In this document: piece by piece, positions 11,422 through 24,395 of the stretch
Layout of the letters: the number at the start of each line of letters is the position of its first letter
Position numbering within the stretch: the stretch's first letter is position 1
From: Platerodrilus igneus
Taxonomy: Eukaryota; Arthropoda; Insecta; Coleoptera; Lycidae
Assembly (NCBI GenBank): GCA_036346225.1
Contig: JARFIW010000588.1
Span: forward strand, 5,647,501 to 5,711,500
DNA: 64,000 nt
Reading direction: 5' to 3'
Made by a program: the position numbers and the translations under genes
Notes under the pieces: model-generated
What the model saw: only the letters and a program-made list of their open reading frames with translations
Told to the model about the DNA's origin: nothing
Database searches by the model: none

Positions 11422-11850
11422 ATGAATAATGAATTAACAAGGGTACGGTTTTATTCCTTGTCGTAAAGTGAACGTAACAACTTGCTAATACACAGCTTTT
11501 TCGCCGCAGCTCAGCAAATTTAGAAAACCCTATTTTTCTGATGAATATTCTTTCAAAAAGGGTTTGTATATTTTTTTCGTATTCATTAAAACTAGTCTTT
11601 TTGAACAAGAGTTCTTTCATTGACACAGTCTTTTTTACCAGGTATTATTCGACTTACGTAATCACTGTTATAAAATTGTTTAACCTTATGAACTACGGAT
11701 TGCTGGTGTGTTTTACCAGGCTTTGGAACAGGTGTAGTCATTGTACCCTTTTCTTTAACTAAGTCTGTAATTTTCCTGGTCATTCTATCTGCGAAGACTC
11801 TTCTAAGGTTTCTAAATTCTCATATCTTTTGAAAGTTGTTTTCTGCAACT
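11414..11850 (-). pseudogene. Fragment of a repetitive insect protein of unknown function
   Basis: Minus-strand frames encode a patchwork containing HKVKQFYNSDYVSRIIPGKK, LVLMNTKKIY, IGFSKFAELRRKSCVLASC. I recognise this as a pattern (KKxFY..DxVSR..PGKKD, then GFSKFAELRPKxCVLAG) found in many uncharacterised, multi-copy insect proteins that are probably transposon-borne. Two frame breaks show that it is decayed. The function is unknown. Confidence 0.45.
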
Positions 11851-13189
11851 GCTGCAAATTTTCATTCCTGCTTTTATCATAAAGTTTATTTCAAACATCT
11901 AATCCGGGACTGTCTAAAGACTTCAGAGATGGGTGAGTACTTTTTTCTAATGGGTTCCAAAGGTATAGAACAAAAATCTTGTCTACGTATTACTTGTACT
12001 AACCATTTTGAATATTTATTATAAAAATAATAAAGAAAATCTAGCAAGTGAGTCTGGTATGTTTTTGCTATATTTAATATAATTTAAGGATTAATATAAG
12101 TTTAAGGTTAATGTTTTAGGGTTCCTTTTTCAGTGTTTTATGCCAAAACAATATAAACCATTGAAATAACCATCAGCCCCTACAGTACCTGAATTAGTAA
12201 TTTTGGTATGATTATTTATATCTCCCTTTAACAACCAACTCAAAGAAATTCGCAGTAATACAAAAAATCACATCACACTGAACAAAGAATTAAACTGAAC
12301 TGCTCAATCAAGTGACAGTATTAGACAGACTCAGATCTTCATTGTAGCTCTGGCTACAACATCCTACTTGTCTATTTTCTGTCAGAACCTGTGTGACTCA
12401 AGACCCTCGCCTAATAGTCTTTAGCACAACTTTACACTACTCAGTACTGACACCCAACAAAAATAGTATTGAGTATAATTTGTAATAACATATTGTAAGT
12501 AAGAAAATACAAATAGGCTTACGTACGAATTTTGCAAATATAAACAAATAAATAGGGTAAATTAATTATACAATAGACCATTTCAATATTAAATATCTTT
12601 ATGCCACATTTTTGTTGAAATTATTGTTTGACTATTGGCCATAAGTGTACGTTAAAAATGCATTTACTGGGTGCCTCTGAATAAAATTATTTTTCTTACT
12701 TACCATTAAGAAACCAACTTGAGTTTCTGTAGTTTTTAAATAAACACTTGAGAAATAATTAGGAGTTGTTTGAAAATTTTTATTCATATTGTCTTTTTGG
12801 AATAGTCTTTCAAAATTTTGAGTTTGTATACGAAAAATATTAATGTTTCAAATACATCTTTGTAATATATCAAATTAAAGCTTGTAAAATTTTGAAGGTA
12901 ACAGGGTTTGTTTTACTCACCCAGTTTTACCCTAGGCTGAGATATAGTCGCAAAAACATGTGTTCGTACTAGAAATTTGCTACTTTTCTAAATTTAAAAA
13001 TATTAAAAACCAAACAGCCGTATGACATAGAAATCGGAAATTCATAATTTGGCACCTACTACAGTATTACTTAAACAAAACAAATGGAATAATATATTCG
13101 GTGAGGTCTGGTAATAAATTAATTCCAATTTGAATTACTTAATATGGATCGACCCAGGACCTCTATAGTAGGAAACAAAGAATACTACT
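11851..13189. other. No feature seen
   Basis: AT-rich intronic sequence of the vanin-like gene, without a supported ORF, repeat or RNA gene. Confidence 0.5.
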
Positions 13190-13560
13190 ATAGTAAGCCT
13201 GCTTATCGTAAAAGGCGATTAAAAGGCACAACAAGGGATAGCAGCCTTGCTGGTTAAAAGATATTGGAGGAGAGTCGGTTGGTCTTGGGCGATACTCAAC
13301 AATTTATAAGGTTGTTGGGGATTGACCGTCACAGATACAGTTTTTGCTAAAATCTTTAAAAATTGCGTTGTGGAAAGATATTGGAACCTACCACAATATT
13401 TCCCAAGTGTGCGTGGCCTAAAACACGAAATATGTGTGATGGAAAGCTCACAAGTAAAATTCTTGTATGGAGGTAAAATACCCCCTCATTCGGATTTCCG
13501 GGAGGGGGTACTTGGGGCTTGTCATCGAAAGAATTTAAAACAACGGTTTGATTTAGTGAT

Positions 13561-14190
13561 AGGGACTTGAAATGTAAGGTCGTTACTAAGAGTAGATATG
13601 TTAACGAATTTATTAGTCGAAATGAGAAAAGGAGAACTGGACATTTTAGGTATTAGTGAGGTGAGATGGCCAGATAGTAATGACTTTTGGAAAGATAATT
13701 ATAGAATAATTACAACTTCTTCAACTAATGGACAGGCAGAGGTAAGAATAGTGTTAGGTAAAAGATTAGGATGCAAAGTTAAAGAATACTTACAATTTAG
13801 TGATATAATAATTATGGTTAGATTGAGTATGAAACCCACAGACACTGTTTTAGTACAGGTTTACATGCCAACAACTTAGTACGAGGATGAGGAAGTAGAA
13901 AAGGTATACGAGGATATAAATAGTATAGTGAGAAAAGTAAAGGGAGATGAGAATTTAATAGTTATGGGCGATTTTAATGCATCAGTGGGAGAAGGAAGTG
14001 AGGGAAAAATGGTAGGAAAATATGGGTATGGCAAACGAAATGATAGAGGAGAAAAATTAGTTGAGTTTTGCCAGGAACATAGATTAGTAACTGTAAACAC
14101 CCTATTCGAACAACATATTAGGAGAAAATATACCTGGAAAGTGCCAGGTGATAGGGCTAGATATCAAATAGTTTATATTTTAGTTAAATA
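13561..14190 (+). pseudogene. LINE-A apurinic/apyrimidinic endonuclease
   Basis: The domain starts with a decayed GTWNVRSL motif (the Trp codon is now a stop near 13568). It continues with LDILGISEVRWPD (catalytic Glu), VQVYMPTT with a stop after it at 13879, NLIVMGDFNASVGEG (the GDFN catalytic motif), RNDRGEKLVEF, TWKVPGDRARYQIVYILV and, beyond a stop, DIYSDHNLV (the catalytic SDH, 14238-14264). This enzyme nicks target DNA to prime reverse transcription. Two stop codons split it. Confidence 0.82.
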
Positions 14191-14850
14191 AAGATTTAGA
14201 AATCAAGTTAAAAGCTGTCGTAGTTATCCAGGGGCTGACATATACAGCGATCATAACTTAGTTAAAGTAAAATATAGGCTAAAATTCAAAAAACTGAGAA
14301 AGGTTGAAAGAGAGGGTTGGGATCTAGGTAAGATTAATGATAATGAGGTAAAAGAAGAATATAAACAAGTATTAGATAATAAGATCAAAGAGATAGCTAT
14401 AGAAGGGTATGTAGAAAATATATGGAAAGAAATAAAAAGGGCTGTACATGATACAGCAACACAGACTATAGGTAAGAAAAAAAATAGAAGCGAGAAAACC
14501 CTAAGTAACAAAGGAGATATTAGATTTATTAGAGAATAGAAGACAGTTTAAACCTTTCAGAAAATTGGATAGTGAAAGTAAGCAAAAATATAATAGAGTT
14601 AGAAATAAGATAGTACATGAGTCTAGAAAAGCTAGAAATAATTGAATGGAGGAGAATTGTAAGGGAATACAAGATGATTTGAGAGTAGTTAAGACAGACA
14701 GGGCTTACAGGGCAGTCAAAAAGTTTTTTTGGGTAAGATAGGAAAAAATATAATGGTATTAGAGACGAGAATAATGAGCTTCTAATAAATAAAGTTGAGG
14801 TAGCAGATAGATGGAAAAGATATTTAGAAGATTTATATAAGAGAGACAAT

Positions 14851-16389
14851 ATGGATGAGTTAGAGAACGACCAAGAAGAGGATGTAGAAATTGGGTTCTC
14901 AATATTAAGAGAGGAATTTGATAGGGCTGTTAAGGATCTTAAACTAAATAAAGCACCGGGGATAGACGATATACCTTCAGAATTAATAAAATATGCAAGT
15001 CAGAAAACTTTAGACAGATTATATGAACTAGTAAAAGTAATATATAACACAGATGAGGTCCCAATAGATTTCGAAAAAAATATTATTATCCCAATCCCAA
15101 AAAAGTCAGAAGCTGATAGATGTGAAAATTTTAGAACGGTTAGTTTAACTTCCCACGCTTCCAAAATACTAACAATAATAATTAAAAATTGAGTAGAAGC
15201 TTTGACTGAGAATTATTTAGGTGAAGACCAATATGGTTTTCGTAAAGACAGAGGGACTAGAGAACCAATACTAATGATTAGGGTAATTATCGAAAAAAGG
15301 TTACAAAAAAATAATAAGACTCATTTTGCGTTTGTAGATTTAGAAAAAGCATTTGATAAGGTTAATTGGATTGTTATGTTCAAGGTTTTGCGAAAAATAG
15401 GAATCTCTCATAGGGATAGAAAAATTATTTATAGTCCATATAAAAACTAAAAAGTAGTAATTAGATTTGATGAAATAGAAAAGGAAGCTAAGATTATAAA
15501 TGGTGTTAGACAGGGCTGTATACTATCTCCCTTGATTTTTAATGTTTATATTGAGGAAGCTTTAAACTTAGCTAGAGAGAGAAAAGAGATAGCTATTAGT
15601 GTGCAGTGGCAGAAAATAGACATGTTATGTTTTGCAGATGATATAGCCATTATAGCAGAGTCTATAAATGAGTTGGGAGAGTTTTTAAATATTTTAGATG
15701 AGATACTACAGAGTAACTATAGTATGAGAATTAACTCAGGAAAGACAAAGATAATGACAAGTGCGTTACAGCCGAGTTCTAAACCAAAATCAAAAATAGG
15801 TAATACCGAATTAGAGGAGATAAATGAATTTTGCTATTTAGGTAGTATAATTACAAAGGACGGATATAGCAGAAGGGATATAGTACCTAGAATAGCTCAA
15901 GCTAAAAAAATGTTTTTAAAAAACAAAGACTTACTAATAGCTAGTACTATTAGTTTAGATAAAAGAAAAAGTTTCTTAAAGTTGTACGTATGGAGCGTTC
16001 TATTATACAGTAGTGAGACTTGAACAATTAAAGAGGTAGATAAGAAAAAGATAGAAGCTCTTGAAACTTGGTATTATAGGACAATGTTAAAAATTAGTTG
16101 GACAGATAAAGTAACAAATGAGGAAGTTTATAGAAGGATAGGTGCGGAACCCTGTATGTGGAAACAATTAAAGGTCAGGAGAGATAGAATGATAGGGCAC
16201 CAGTTAGGACATGAGGGACTATTTAGTAAGGTCTTAGATTATAGACTACCAAATAAAAATAGAGTAGGAAGGCTTAGACAAAGCTATATTAGTCAAATTA
16301 TTACAGATTTGGGTTGTAAAGGGTATGTAGACCTTTTTGGACTAGCTCAGAATAGAAAAGAATTTAGAGCTATGTCAAACCGACCTTAA
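14851..16389 (+). pseudogene. LINE-A reverse transcriptase and C-terminal domain
   Basis: The fingers region reads LKLNKAPGIDDIPSELIK and PIPKKSEADRCENFRTVSL. The palm contains FAFVDLEKAFDKVNW, GVRQGCILSPLIFNVYIEEA and the catalytic box MLCFADDIAI near 15628. Downstream are FCYLGSIITKDG and LYVWSVLLYSSET, then a stop at 16023. The tail domain carries WYYRTMLKISW, VTNEEVYRRIG and QSYISQIITDLGCKGY. Stops at 15192, 15450 and 16023 break it. Confidence 0.85.
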
Positions 16390-16415
16390 GTAAGGTCGAA
16401 AACAAAACAAAACAA

Positions 16416-16777
16416 ATAGGAGAGTTAAAAAACGTTAGTTTATAAAAAAATCACTATCTCCTTATTTTCAAGAACAAGTAACCACAATTATTTGTTAGTA
16501 AACGAATGACCAGTTGTATGGGCATAATGTGAACATTTGTTATTAATCTGAGGAAATGTATGTTTTGGCCACAGTGTTGGTATTTGATATAAACTTTGAT
16601 TCTAGGTTGTCGAGAGCTGGTTTTTATCTTGCCACTGACAACAAATCCCAAACATTTTTAAAGTGGGTCTTTACAGTGAAAAATTTCTGATATGCCCATC
16701 GCTTTGGATTATATTAAATTAGGTATGTTCAATTTTTAATTTTTTTTCAAATATAGAATAAAAGCGCCATTACCTAC
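16416..16777. other. Intronic sequence beside vanin exon C
   Basis: A 65-codon minus frame (16651-16454) is open but has no recognisable similarity and no convincing splice borders. Nothing else is seen. Confidence 0.4.
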
Positions 16778-16920
16778 TTTGCTATGACAACGCCAAGTCG
16801 GTCAAATACAACATCAGTATTGTAATATTCTGGCGTTTTGTTATTGTATCGCCTTTCTATAACATTAATTACAGTATATAAACCATGTAAACGGGCTGTG
16901 CAGGATATATTCACTAAATA
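16778..16920 (-). CDS. Vanin-like protein, exon C
   Basis: The acceptor TTTCTTTTAG is at 16921 and the donor (GTAGGT) at 16777. The exon encodes 47 residues plus two bases, including ISCTARLHGLYTVINVIERR and YYNTDVVFDRLGVVIA, which align by eye to the strand leading to the catalytic Lys of vanins. The phase-2 end joins the first G of exon D to make Lys. Only 48 bases separate it from exon B, a normal short insect intron. This contrasts with the 8-kb intron on the other side. Confidence 0.9.
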
Positions 16921-16968
16921 CTAAAAGAAATTAAGTTATATGTGACGAATTGAATTGGCCAATCTTAC

Positions 16969-17136
16969 CTTTGCAAAAATCTGCGTGTGTTTGTAGTCAC
17001 AAGGTGCAATCTGATGTACGGGTTCAGGTACCAAAGTGCTATAGTTGTACAGATATTTTGGATTTTCTTGAATCACTTCATATATCAAGCCAATATCTAC
17101 CAATCCATATTCAGGAAAAACTACTATATCCGCATA
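16969..17136 (-). CDS. Vanin-like protein, exon B (catalytic Glu)
   Basis: The acceptor AAATTTATAG and donor GTAAGA bound exactly 56 codons in phase 0. The exon opens YADIVVFPEYGLVDIG, where the Glu of VFPEYG is the catalytic Glu of the nitrilase-like triad. VPEPVHQIAPC and HTQIFAK follow, as in vanin and biotinidase. The phase agrees with exon A upstream and exon C downstream. It is 15 kb from exon A. Confidence 0.92.
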
Positions 17137-20100
17137 CTATAAATTGAAAATTTGATAATGTGTATAATTAATGAGTTAAACAACTATATAAAACTGAGAA
17201 TAGCATACTGCAGGATATTGTTTATGGTAAAGATTACGTACGCGGTCTTGGCTGTGTACACGAAATTTTTCAATAAAATCCGAAAACATTTTTATACGAG
17301 AATACTCTCTGTTTTGGATTTTATTGAAGAAGTCTTTAAACAATGTGACAAGTGTGTATAATATTAATTAATAATCATCCCGAAATCTTAGTCGCACTTT
17401 GCAACGATCCCAGTGTAGATTAATGAAAAGTACAGTAAAAACCCTATCAATGTAAATTACCCAAATGATTACTCAACGTATAAAGTAAATTGCGTATTTT
17501 ATTAATTGTTGGAGAGGGCAAAAAGAAATAGTTAGTGATTAAGATATTAGAAGCTTTCAGTTCGGTCTCGTCGACAATGACAGAATACACAATATTAAAT
17601 GAAATAATAATAATAAATTCATTAAATAAAATAAAGTATTATCGTTCATTAAATTGTTCACACATATGAATACAAACAATCGCCTATTTTACATTCTTGT
17701 GAATATGATCCAATAACAACATTTAAAACGTTGCAGCTTTTTATATGTTTTTAAATCCTAGTCTAGTAAGTTGAATTGGATTAAATCGTCATAAAACAAT
17801 TAATGAATTCAAGAAATCGTCATCAATACTGAGTAAAATATTTGTACTACTATATCCAAAACCAATGAATGCAGAAAACAAAAGGTAAGCAAAGAAAGAC
17901 ACAGATATACAGTATGATGTAAACAAAACCATTGATGTATTGCAAGGGAGAATCGGTCAAAACTCGTAGCTATTTTAAGGGACCATACACTGTTATCTCA
18001 TGCAACAAACCTAACTTTACAATTAAAGACTATTTAGATAAGATCAAGATAGCGCATATGAACACAATTGTAAAGTTTAGGTACGAAACATAATTGTTCT
18101 AATCAGCATTTCCAAATGTAGTTTTAATAAAAGTGCATAAATATTTAATTAAGTTAGAACTGAATGAAACTCAATATAATTATAGTAAGCATTTACAAAT
18201 AAGACGGCCTTACATATTTGTTTATAAAAGAATACGCATTTAATCTATAATTAGAAATGTAATTGTGTAGATATATATTTGGAAGCAGTTTAACCAATTA
18301 AACTTCAACACTCACAATTTATTGTTCACAACTTGTATTGCAAGGCGAAACATTCTGTAGGAAGTTTTCACTTTGCGCAGGAGGGTACAAGGTAAATTAA
18401 GCCATTTAACTCGCCAATAACACGGAAATATTCTCATGCACATTCCAATTCCAATACCATGAACTACAAAAGCCACTTATGTAATATCAATTTATTGCAT
18501 TCATAAAACATAAGAACGAAGCCCTCATTAAAAATATTTATTTGTGTTAAAAACTTCCAGAATTATCTTTTTTAATAAATGAATGCGTAAGGTTACCAAT
18601 ACATGCTATAAAAGTCAATTATTTCCCGGAAATGAATAAACGTCCAATTCAAAGGTACCCGCGACTATTAAAATGTCATAAAATAGATAAGAACTATTCT
18701 AATAGCTTTCCGTGTTATAATAAGAGAGGAGACAGCACTGTAACTTGGTGCATTAGAGAAGGATAGATGACGCTCGATATAGACTTAAATCAATAACAGT
18801 CGCGACAACTGACACTAATTAGCCCATTAAAACGCTACATTCTAGTAAATATTACATCACCCAGGGTGACTAATCCTACGAAATAAATCGGAAAAAATTT
18901 GGAATATGACGTACTGATTTAATTTTTGTATATAAACCGGAACTGAATTAGAACGGAAGTCATTCGTTTCAAGACATCGAACATGTAACTTTGAGCAAAG
19001 ATTAATTCTTCGAACGTGTAAGTTCGAGCAATTTATAATTCATTTTATGACATGCAATAAGCTACTTTTGCATAAATATGAAACAATTATGTAAAACACT
19101 ACGAGAATTGAACGATCTTCAACATAGATCATCCTGATGCAAGAGAATACGCTGAATTTAATTGATTAAAAATAAAGATGCATCTTGCAAACTGATGTTC
19201 TAACTTCAAATGAGATTTAGGATGGAACCAGGAAGTATTTAATACAGTTGATGATAATGGAAATCAGGTTTTGGTAAGCGCTATTTTCGCAAGTATAAAA
19301 TTTGGATTTTTCATTGTTTGTAACTGATAAAAATATTTAAATATTTATATCTCAATTAGAATAAGTTCTTAATCTTATAAAAATTCTTTTGTGAAACGGA
19401 TAATTACCAGTAAATTTTGAGGTCAGAGTTCGAAGCATTTTGATCTTTACTACATGATCGGTACAACGTCATTAGCCAATTACAGTCACAAGAGCTGTAT
19501 TAAAGGATCGATAAATTATCCACATATAAATTAAAGAGGATTTTGTAGCTTTTAATAAAGATTAGGTAAGGACTATTTTAATAAATAAGTAATTTTAGGA
19601 ATGATTTTCTGTATGAAGTTAAGCTGTAAACTGTTTTATAAATTTTTTGTATGAAAGAAAAATATCTTTGAATGCATAGATGTATCTTGAGATTTCTGTG
19701 GTTCATTTCATTTTCGTACATTCCACAGTGTAATTTCTGTTGAGTTAGCTAAAAACAAAAAAAGAAGGTAAGATAGTAATTTTATACTTCCTACTGCATT
19801 CTCATAAATACAGTTCGCTGTACCTAAGTAAGTCACAGCTATAATTTAGGGGTTATGAGAGGTCATTGAAACCCAAATTCTACAAATAAATCCCACCAAA
19901 ATATAAAAGAATCCTGGGAAAAAAACCGAAATTTCCGTAAATTCATGGTTACGCCCTGTATAATACAAGCTTACTTTTATTCATTGATGTACAAGCAAAA
20001 AATGCAATTGCGCGTGTATAAATAATCACCCTGTATGATATAAGTATATTGTAAATACATAGCAAATAATGTAAGCAGCGTAGTAAAAAACGCATTAAAT

Positions 20101-21239
20101 GCGAATACAAATCGATCATTTTAAGATGAGTACAAAAACACTCGTTTATAATAAAAATGCACTTTCCCTGGATGAAAATAAGTAATTTCGTGTATATGAA
20201 ACCTCAATTCTAACCTTAATAGGTGTATTAAAAACACGTTTTGATGTTAAAAGCAAATATTTTGTTTTGCATTAAAAAGCAATTGAAGTTTAGATTAATT
20301 ATTCTCTGGATTACATAAATTTATTTTAAACAGAACATTTTCTGGAATAGACGAGTTTAAGCAAGAAGTTTCGAGAGAATACGTCAAATTGGTATAAACT
20401 AATTAATGAATAAAACATTTATTCCAAGAAGGGACCCGGAACACTTAAAAAACACAGAAAATGTTATAGAAATTGATAAGAAATATTTATGATCTTCGGA
20501 TTCACTGTTGGCGAGAAGCGATACGCCACAATAATCGAATATGTGTTAAATAAGGACAAACTGCGCGCGTTACGAATAAATGGAACGAGATTATAAGGTA
20601 ATAAACGCCGCAATTTTAAGCGCTGAGTTTTTCTGCGAAATCTTGCATCATACTATTCTATTATCTTCTGGATATAGATAATTTGGAAACGTTTATTAAA
20701 AACGGGAATTCGTTCGATTCTTAAATTCGATGGCGAAATGTTATTTTGATTGAAGTGTAAGCGTTGCTTTACGAAGATAATATTTGAAGTATGCAGAAAG
20801 CATACTGTAATTTTATAATTACGATGGTACAATGAATATAGAGGTGATAAATGCAAATTACATAAAAAATGGAATTAATTAATTACAATGAAGAGGGAAA
20901 ATTCTTCAATATAACGCTATCTTAAAAATTTTATTAAATAATGGAAAGGAAGATTTAACCAAAAAAAGTACTTTGGTAACTGCTGTTTGAAATGAGGATT
21001 TTAAATATGGAAAATCTTGTAAAATGATTTGACGTCAATTCAAAGTAAGAAGGTATTTAATTACGAGGAGCGTTCTTGTGGATTCTGCAGGTATTACTTT
21101 TAAATTTACTTTTAACTCATATTGGAGTATTTGTATTTAATTTAAGGTACAATAATAAGTGTTAATCGTATATATATTTTTTTTGTAAAGGATTTTTCCG
21201 TTCCGAATGGACCTGCATCTTGATAAAGTTCTAGATTAC
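17137..21239. other. Long AT-rich intron stretch, no feature seen
   Basis: Four kilobases within the A-B intron of the vanin-like gene. It has only short chance ORFs, A/T runs and an AAT-rich patch near 17600. I recognise no transposon, RNA gene or conserved motif. Single-copy regulatory elements cannot be excluded from one sequence alone. Confidence 0.45.
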
Positions 21240-21599
21240 TAGATAGAATGGCTTGCGTGTTTCAATGAGCTAAAGGGCCGAACCAAAGGTTTTAGCAAAT
21301 TGATGGGGTCATTGGCGAGGAAACAGACTACAACAGGTCCCCGAAAGAGTCAGCAGCTTTTTCAGTACTTAGTGTGGCAGAGACCATAGGGGTCGGTATG
21401 GCATTCTTGGACACATTACTGCGATGTGGAATGTAACGGGAAAGCGCCACATTACCAAGTACACAGCATACTTAAATTGTAATAAACATGATGGCATTCT
21501 CTGGGGGTAAAAGATTCTGTAGTTAAAATAGTCCCCCATACGGACTACTCCGGAGGATGCGATCAGAAAGTTCAGAATAAGAGTCTGGAACATTTTGTG

Positions 21600-22331
21600 A
21601 GTCAAAGCGTGGAATGTTAAAAGTATGAAGCAATGGATAGGTTAGCATTAGACATAGCAGGGATCACCGAAGTTCGGTGGCCAGAGGCGGGGGTTTTTGG
21701 CGTGGAGAATTCAGGGTAATTTATAGAGGAGAAGAGGAAAGAAATTTAGGTGTGGAGATAGTTATGCGAAAAAAGATAGGATACTGTGTAGAAAATTAAC
21801 TACAAAAGAACGAAAGAGTACTCGTGGTTAAATTAGAGTCTAAACCGGTAAATACAGTAATAATACAAGTATACATGCCCACCTCTAGCTACAGTGACGA
21901 AGAGGTAAAAGTGATCTACAAAGATATAGAAGACATTCTAAGATACGTAAAAGGACATGAAAATTTAATAATTACGGGAGATTTTAATGCAGTGGTAGGT
22001 GAGGGTAGGGAAGGAGCGGTAGTAGGTTTATTTGGTTTAGGCACGAGAAACGACAGGGGAAAAAGGCTAGTAGAATTTTGCGACAAGAATAATTCAATCA
22101 TCACAAATACATTATTTCAACATCATGCTAGAAAACGATATACGTGGAAGATATCAAATAGATTACATTCTTGTTAGACAATGGTTTAGGAATCAAGTAA
22201 AAGACTGTAGAAACTACCCAGAAGCAGATATAGACACTGACCACAACAACTTAATTATGAAGGCCGCTCTTAAATTAAAAAATTTGAAAAAAAAAGATAC
22301 TGAAAAAGGCACTTTGACTTTGAGAAAATAA
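21600..22331 (+). pseudogene. LINE-B endonuclease
   Basis: Recognisable motifs are ITEVRWPEAG near 21665, VIIQVYMPTSSYSD, NLIITGDFNAVVGEG (GDFN catalytic motif) and RNDRGKRLVEFCDKN, then, after a one-base frame change near 22130, YQIDYILVRQWFRNQVK and DIDTDHNNL. It is very similar to the LINE-A endonuclease but less interrupted: the central frame 21824-22177 is open for 117 codons. Confidence 0.8.
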
Positions 22332-22869
22332 AACATAAAGATATCCACGAAAAAGTTTAAAAAAAGTAAAATGAATTGCTGCACGATAACGAGAAAATCT
22401 CTTATACTGAGAAACTAGAAACAGAATGTAATAACATTAAATCCAGCTTAGACATGGTAGCCAGAGATTTTTAGGGTATACACAAAAATAAAATAAAAAG
22501 CCATGGACAACAAAGGATATCCTGAATTTAATAGATGAAAGACGAAAATACAAAAATAGATCAGACGAAACAGGAAAACAGAGATACAAAGCCATAAAAT
22601 GGGAAAATATTCGCAAATGCAGGAAAGCTAAAGAACAATGGATTGATGAAAAGTGCAAAGAGGTACAAACTAAGATGGAAATGGGAAAGACAAACGAAGC
22701 ATACAAATTAATTAGAATGAATTTTTGGGATATATAACCATATAGCAAAAAATAGCGCACGCGGGAGAAAACATCATTATAGAAAATGCACAAAAAGTGG
22801 TTAGATGGCAAGAATCTATAGCGAATTTATATACAGAAAAAGAAACTAACAGCATTAGAACAGGAATCA

Positions 22870-23093
22870 GACATTGAAAAGGGAGACTTTGGATATCCTA
22901 TACTTAGAGATGAGTTTGAATTAGCATTAAAAGGTCTGAAAAATGGTAAAGCACCAGGTATAGGTAAGGTGCAAGCAGACACTTTAGAAGCAGTTTGACA
23001 AGCAGTAGCAGAACGTCTCTTTCAACCTGCAAGCTATAAGTATGAGACAGGCGAGATATCCAAAGATTTTAAACATAGTATCATAGTAACTAT
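22870..23093 (+). pseudogene. LINE-B reverse transcriptase, part before the insertion
   Basis: The translation gives YPILRDEFELALKGLKNGKA, then GIGKVQAD and EISKDFKHSIIVTM, equivalent to the fingers region of LINE-A and LINE-C. The frame stops at the left target duplication (23080-23093) of the nested LINE and resumes after 24409. Confidence 0.75.
23080..23093 (+). repeat. Target-site duplication, left copy (14 bp)
   Basis: ATCATAGTAACTAT is repeated perfectly at 24396-24409, flanking the inserted LINE. It is part of the host LINE codons for the IIVT(I/M) block. Confidence 0.9.
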
Positions 23094-24395
23094 GGCGCTG
23101 TAGTCTGGTGGCGCAGGACCAGACTGGCCCATACAGTCCAAGACCTTACTCATATCCAAAGGGTGGCTTGTCTAAACATTACAGGTGCATTGCGTTCCAC
23201 ACCTACTGCAGCCTTAGAAGCCATCTTAGGCCTCCCTCCGCTGGACCTACATGTGGAGGAGGTGGCTTTGAGAGCGGCAATGAGGCTGCGGTTCAAAGGT
23301 CTATGGATCGATAAGGGAGGCGGTGGTAGACACCACAACATACTAAGAGAGGCGGTGCGGAACACACCTATCTTGGGAGGAGTGGTTGATTCGATCGCAC
23401 CCATAATCATTTCCAGGAGGCGCTTTGGGGTTTGTCTAAACACTGAGGACGCCTCCTTAACGGAGATCTCCATCTACACAGATGGCTCCAAAACAAATGA
23501 AGGTACCGGGGCAGGCATTTTCTCCGATGACCTAGACCTTCATGAAAGTGTTGCGCTGGGCAGGCTGGTAACTGTCTTCCAAGCGGAGGTCATAGCCATT
23601 ATGCACGGCGCTAACGCCATACTGGAACGTGGAATCCAGAACAAAGCTATACGCATCTTGAGCGATAGTAGAGCAGCTCTTCTGAGCTTAAACAAGCAGA
23701 AGCTTCTCTCGGGGTGGTATACCAATGACATCGTGTTCTCGAGCTCGTTTCTGATACAAACGCCCTTGAACTGGTTTGGATCAAAGGGCATTCAGGAGTA
23801 CATGGTAACGAACAGGCAGATTCTTTGGCGAGGCAGGAGCGGCTCGGGGTTTTGTCGGCCCTGAGCCATCGGTTGCTATTGCGCCATCTGTGGTGTTCTC
23901 CATGATAAGACAAATAACCCACCGCCGTCACAAGGATAGGTGGGCTTGTACATCAAGCTGCCGGCAGGCAAAAATGTTTATAAGGTCTCCCATGACCAAA
24001 ATAGAAAAATTTGTCATACGCTTGCCAAGACAGAAACTACGGCTACTAGTAGGTATTCTGTCCGGGCATTGCACTTTAAGGAAGCACCTGCACAGGATGG
24101 GTCTGTCAGACAACCCCACCTGTCGCGGTTGTCAACAGGAGGATGAGACGGCGGAACACATTCTGTGCACCTGTCCGGTACTCGCCCGACTTCGAGGATC
24201 CATGCTGGGGACTTTTGGCCCGAAAAGGCCGGAATTGAGACACCCCTGGTCCGACATCCTCAAATTCACCTGCAAGGTCGGGTGGTTGAGCAATGAAGGA
24301 CCAACCTAGGGCAAGGAAGGCAGCACAATGGGCCCACCAGGAGGCCTAAGTGCGCGTGGCTTTAAGTCACCCTTCCCAAGTTAATCAATCAATCA
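23094..24395 (+). mobile_element. 5'-truncated LINE with RNase H (R1/I/LOA-like), inserted in LINE-B
   Basis: Only the 3' end of the element is present: the end of a reverse transcriptase domain, RNase H and a Cys/His finger, then a 3' untranslated region ending in an (AATC)n tail (24383-24399). The insertion is flanked by a perfect 14-bp target duplication, so it is a clean target-primed event. Its higher GC content compared with the surrounding LINE fits a younger or different source. Confidence 0.88.
23163..24309 (+). pseudogene. RNase H and C-terminal zinc finger of the nested LINE
   Basis: The first open frame (23163-23864, 233 codons) reads through RVACLNITGALRSTPTAALE and into RNase H with ISIYTDGSKTNEGTGAGIF (catalytic Asp), FQAEVIAIMHGA (Glu) and ILSDSRAALLSL (Asp). 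A frameshift near 23780-23890 interrupts the last RNase H strand (WFGSKGIQEYMVTNRQ, expected WVPGHxGIxGNExAD). The next frame (23890-24309) carries the terminal finger CRGCQQEDETAEHILCTCP. Confidence 0.85.

Larger units (their letters stand above)
13190..16415 (+). mobile_element. LINE-A: near full-length non-LTR retrotransposon (RTE-like)
   Basis: A 5' untranslated region (from about 13190) is followed by an apurinic endonuclease (13561-14190), a linker, a reverse transcriptase (14851-16023) and a C-terminal domain (16024-16389). It ends in a CAAAACAAAACAAAT tail. The endonuclease resembles the 'craniofacial development protein 2' type found in RTE-like LINEs. At least five in-frame stops or frameshifts make this copy inactive. 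It sits in the 8-kb intron of the vanin-like gene, on the opposite strand. The exact 5' end and target duplication could not be fixed. Confidence 0.8.

Noticed and set aside
20653..20856. Minus-strand ORF of 67 codons
   Set aside because: It has low complexity and no similarity or splice context. It is consistent with chance in AT-rich DNA.
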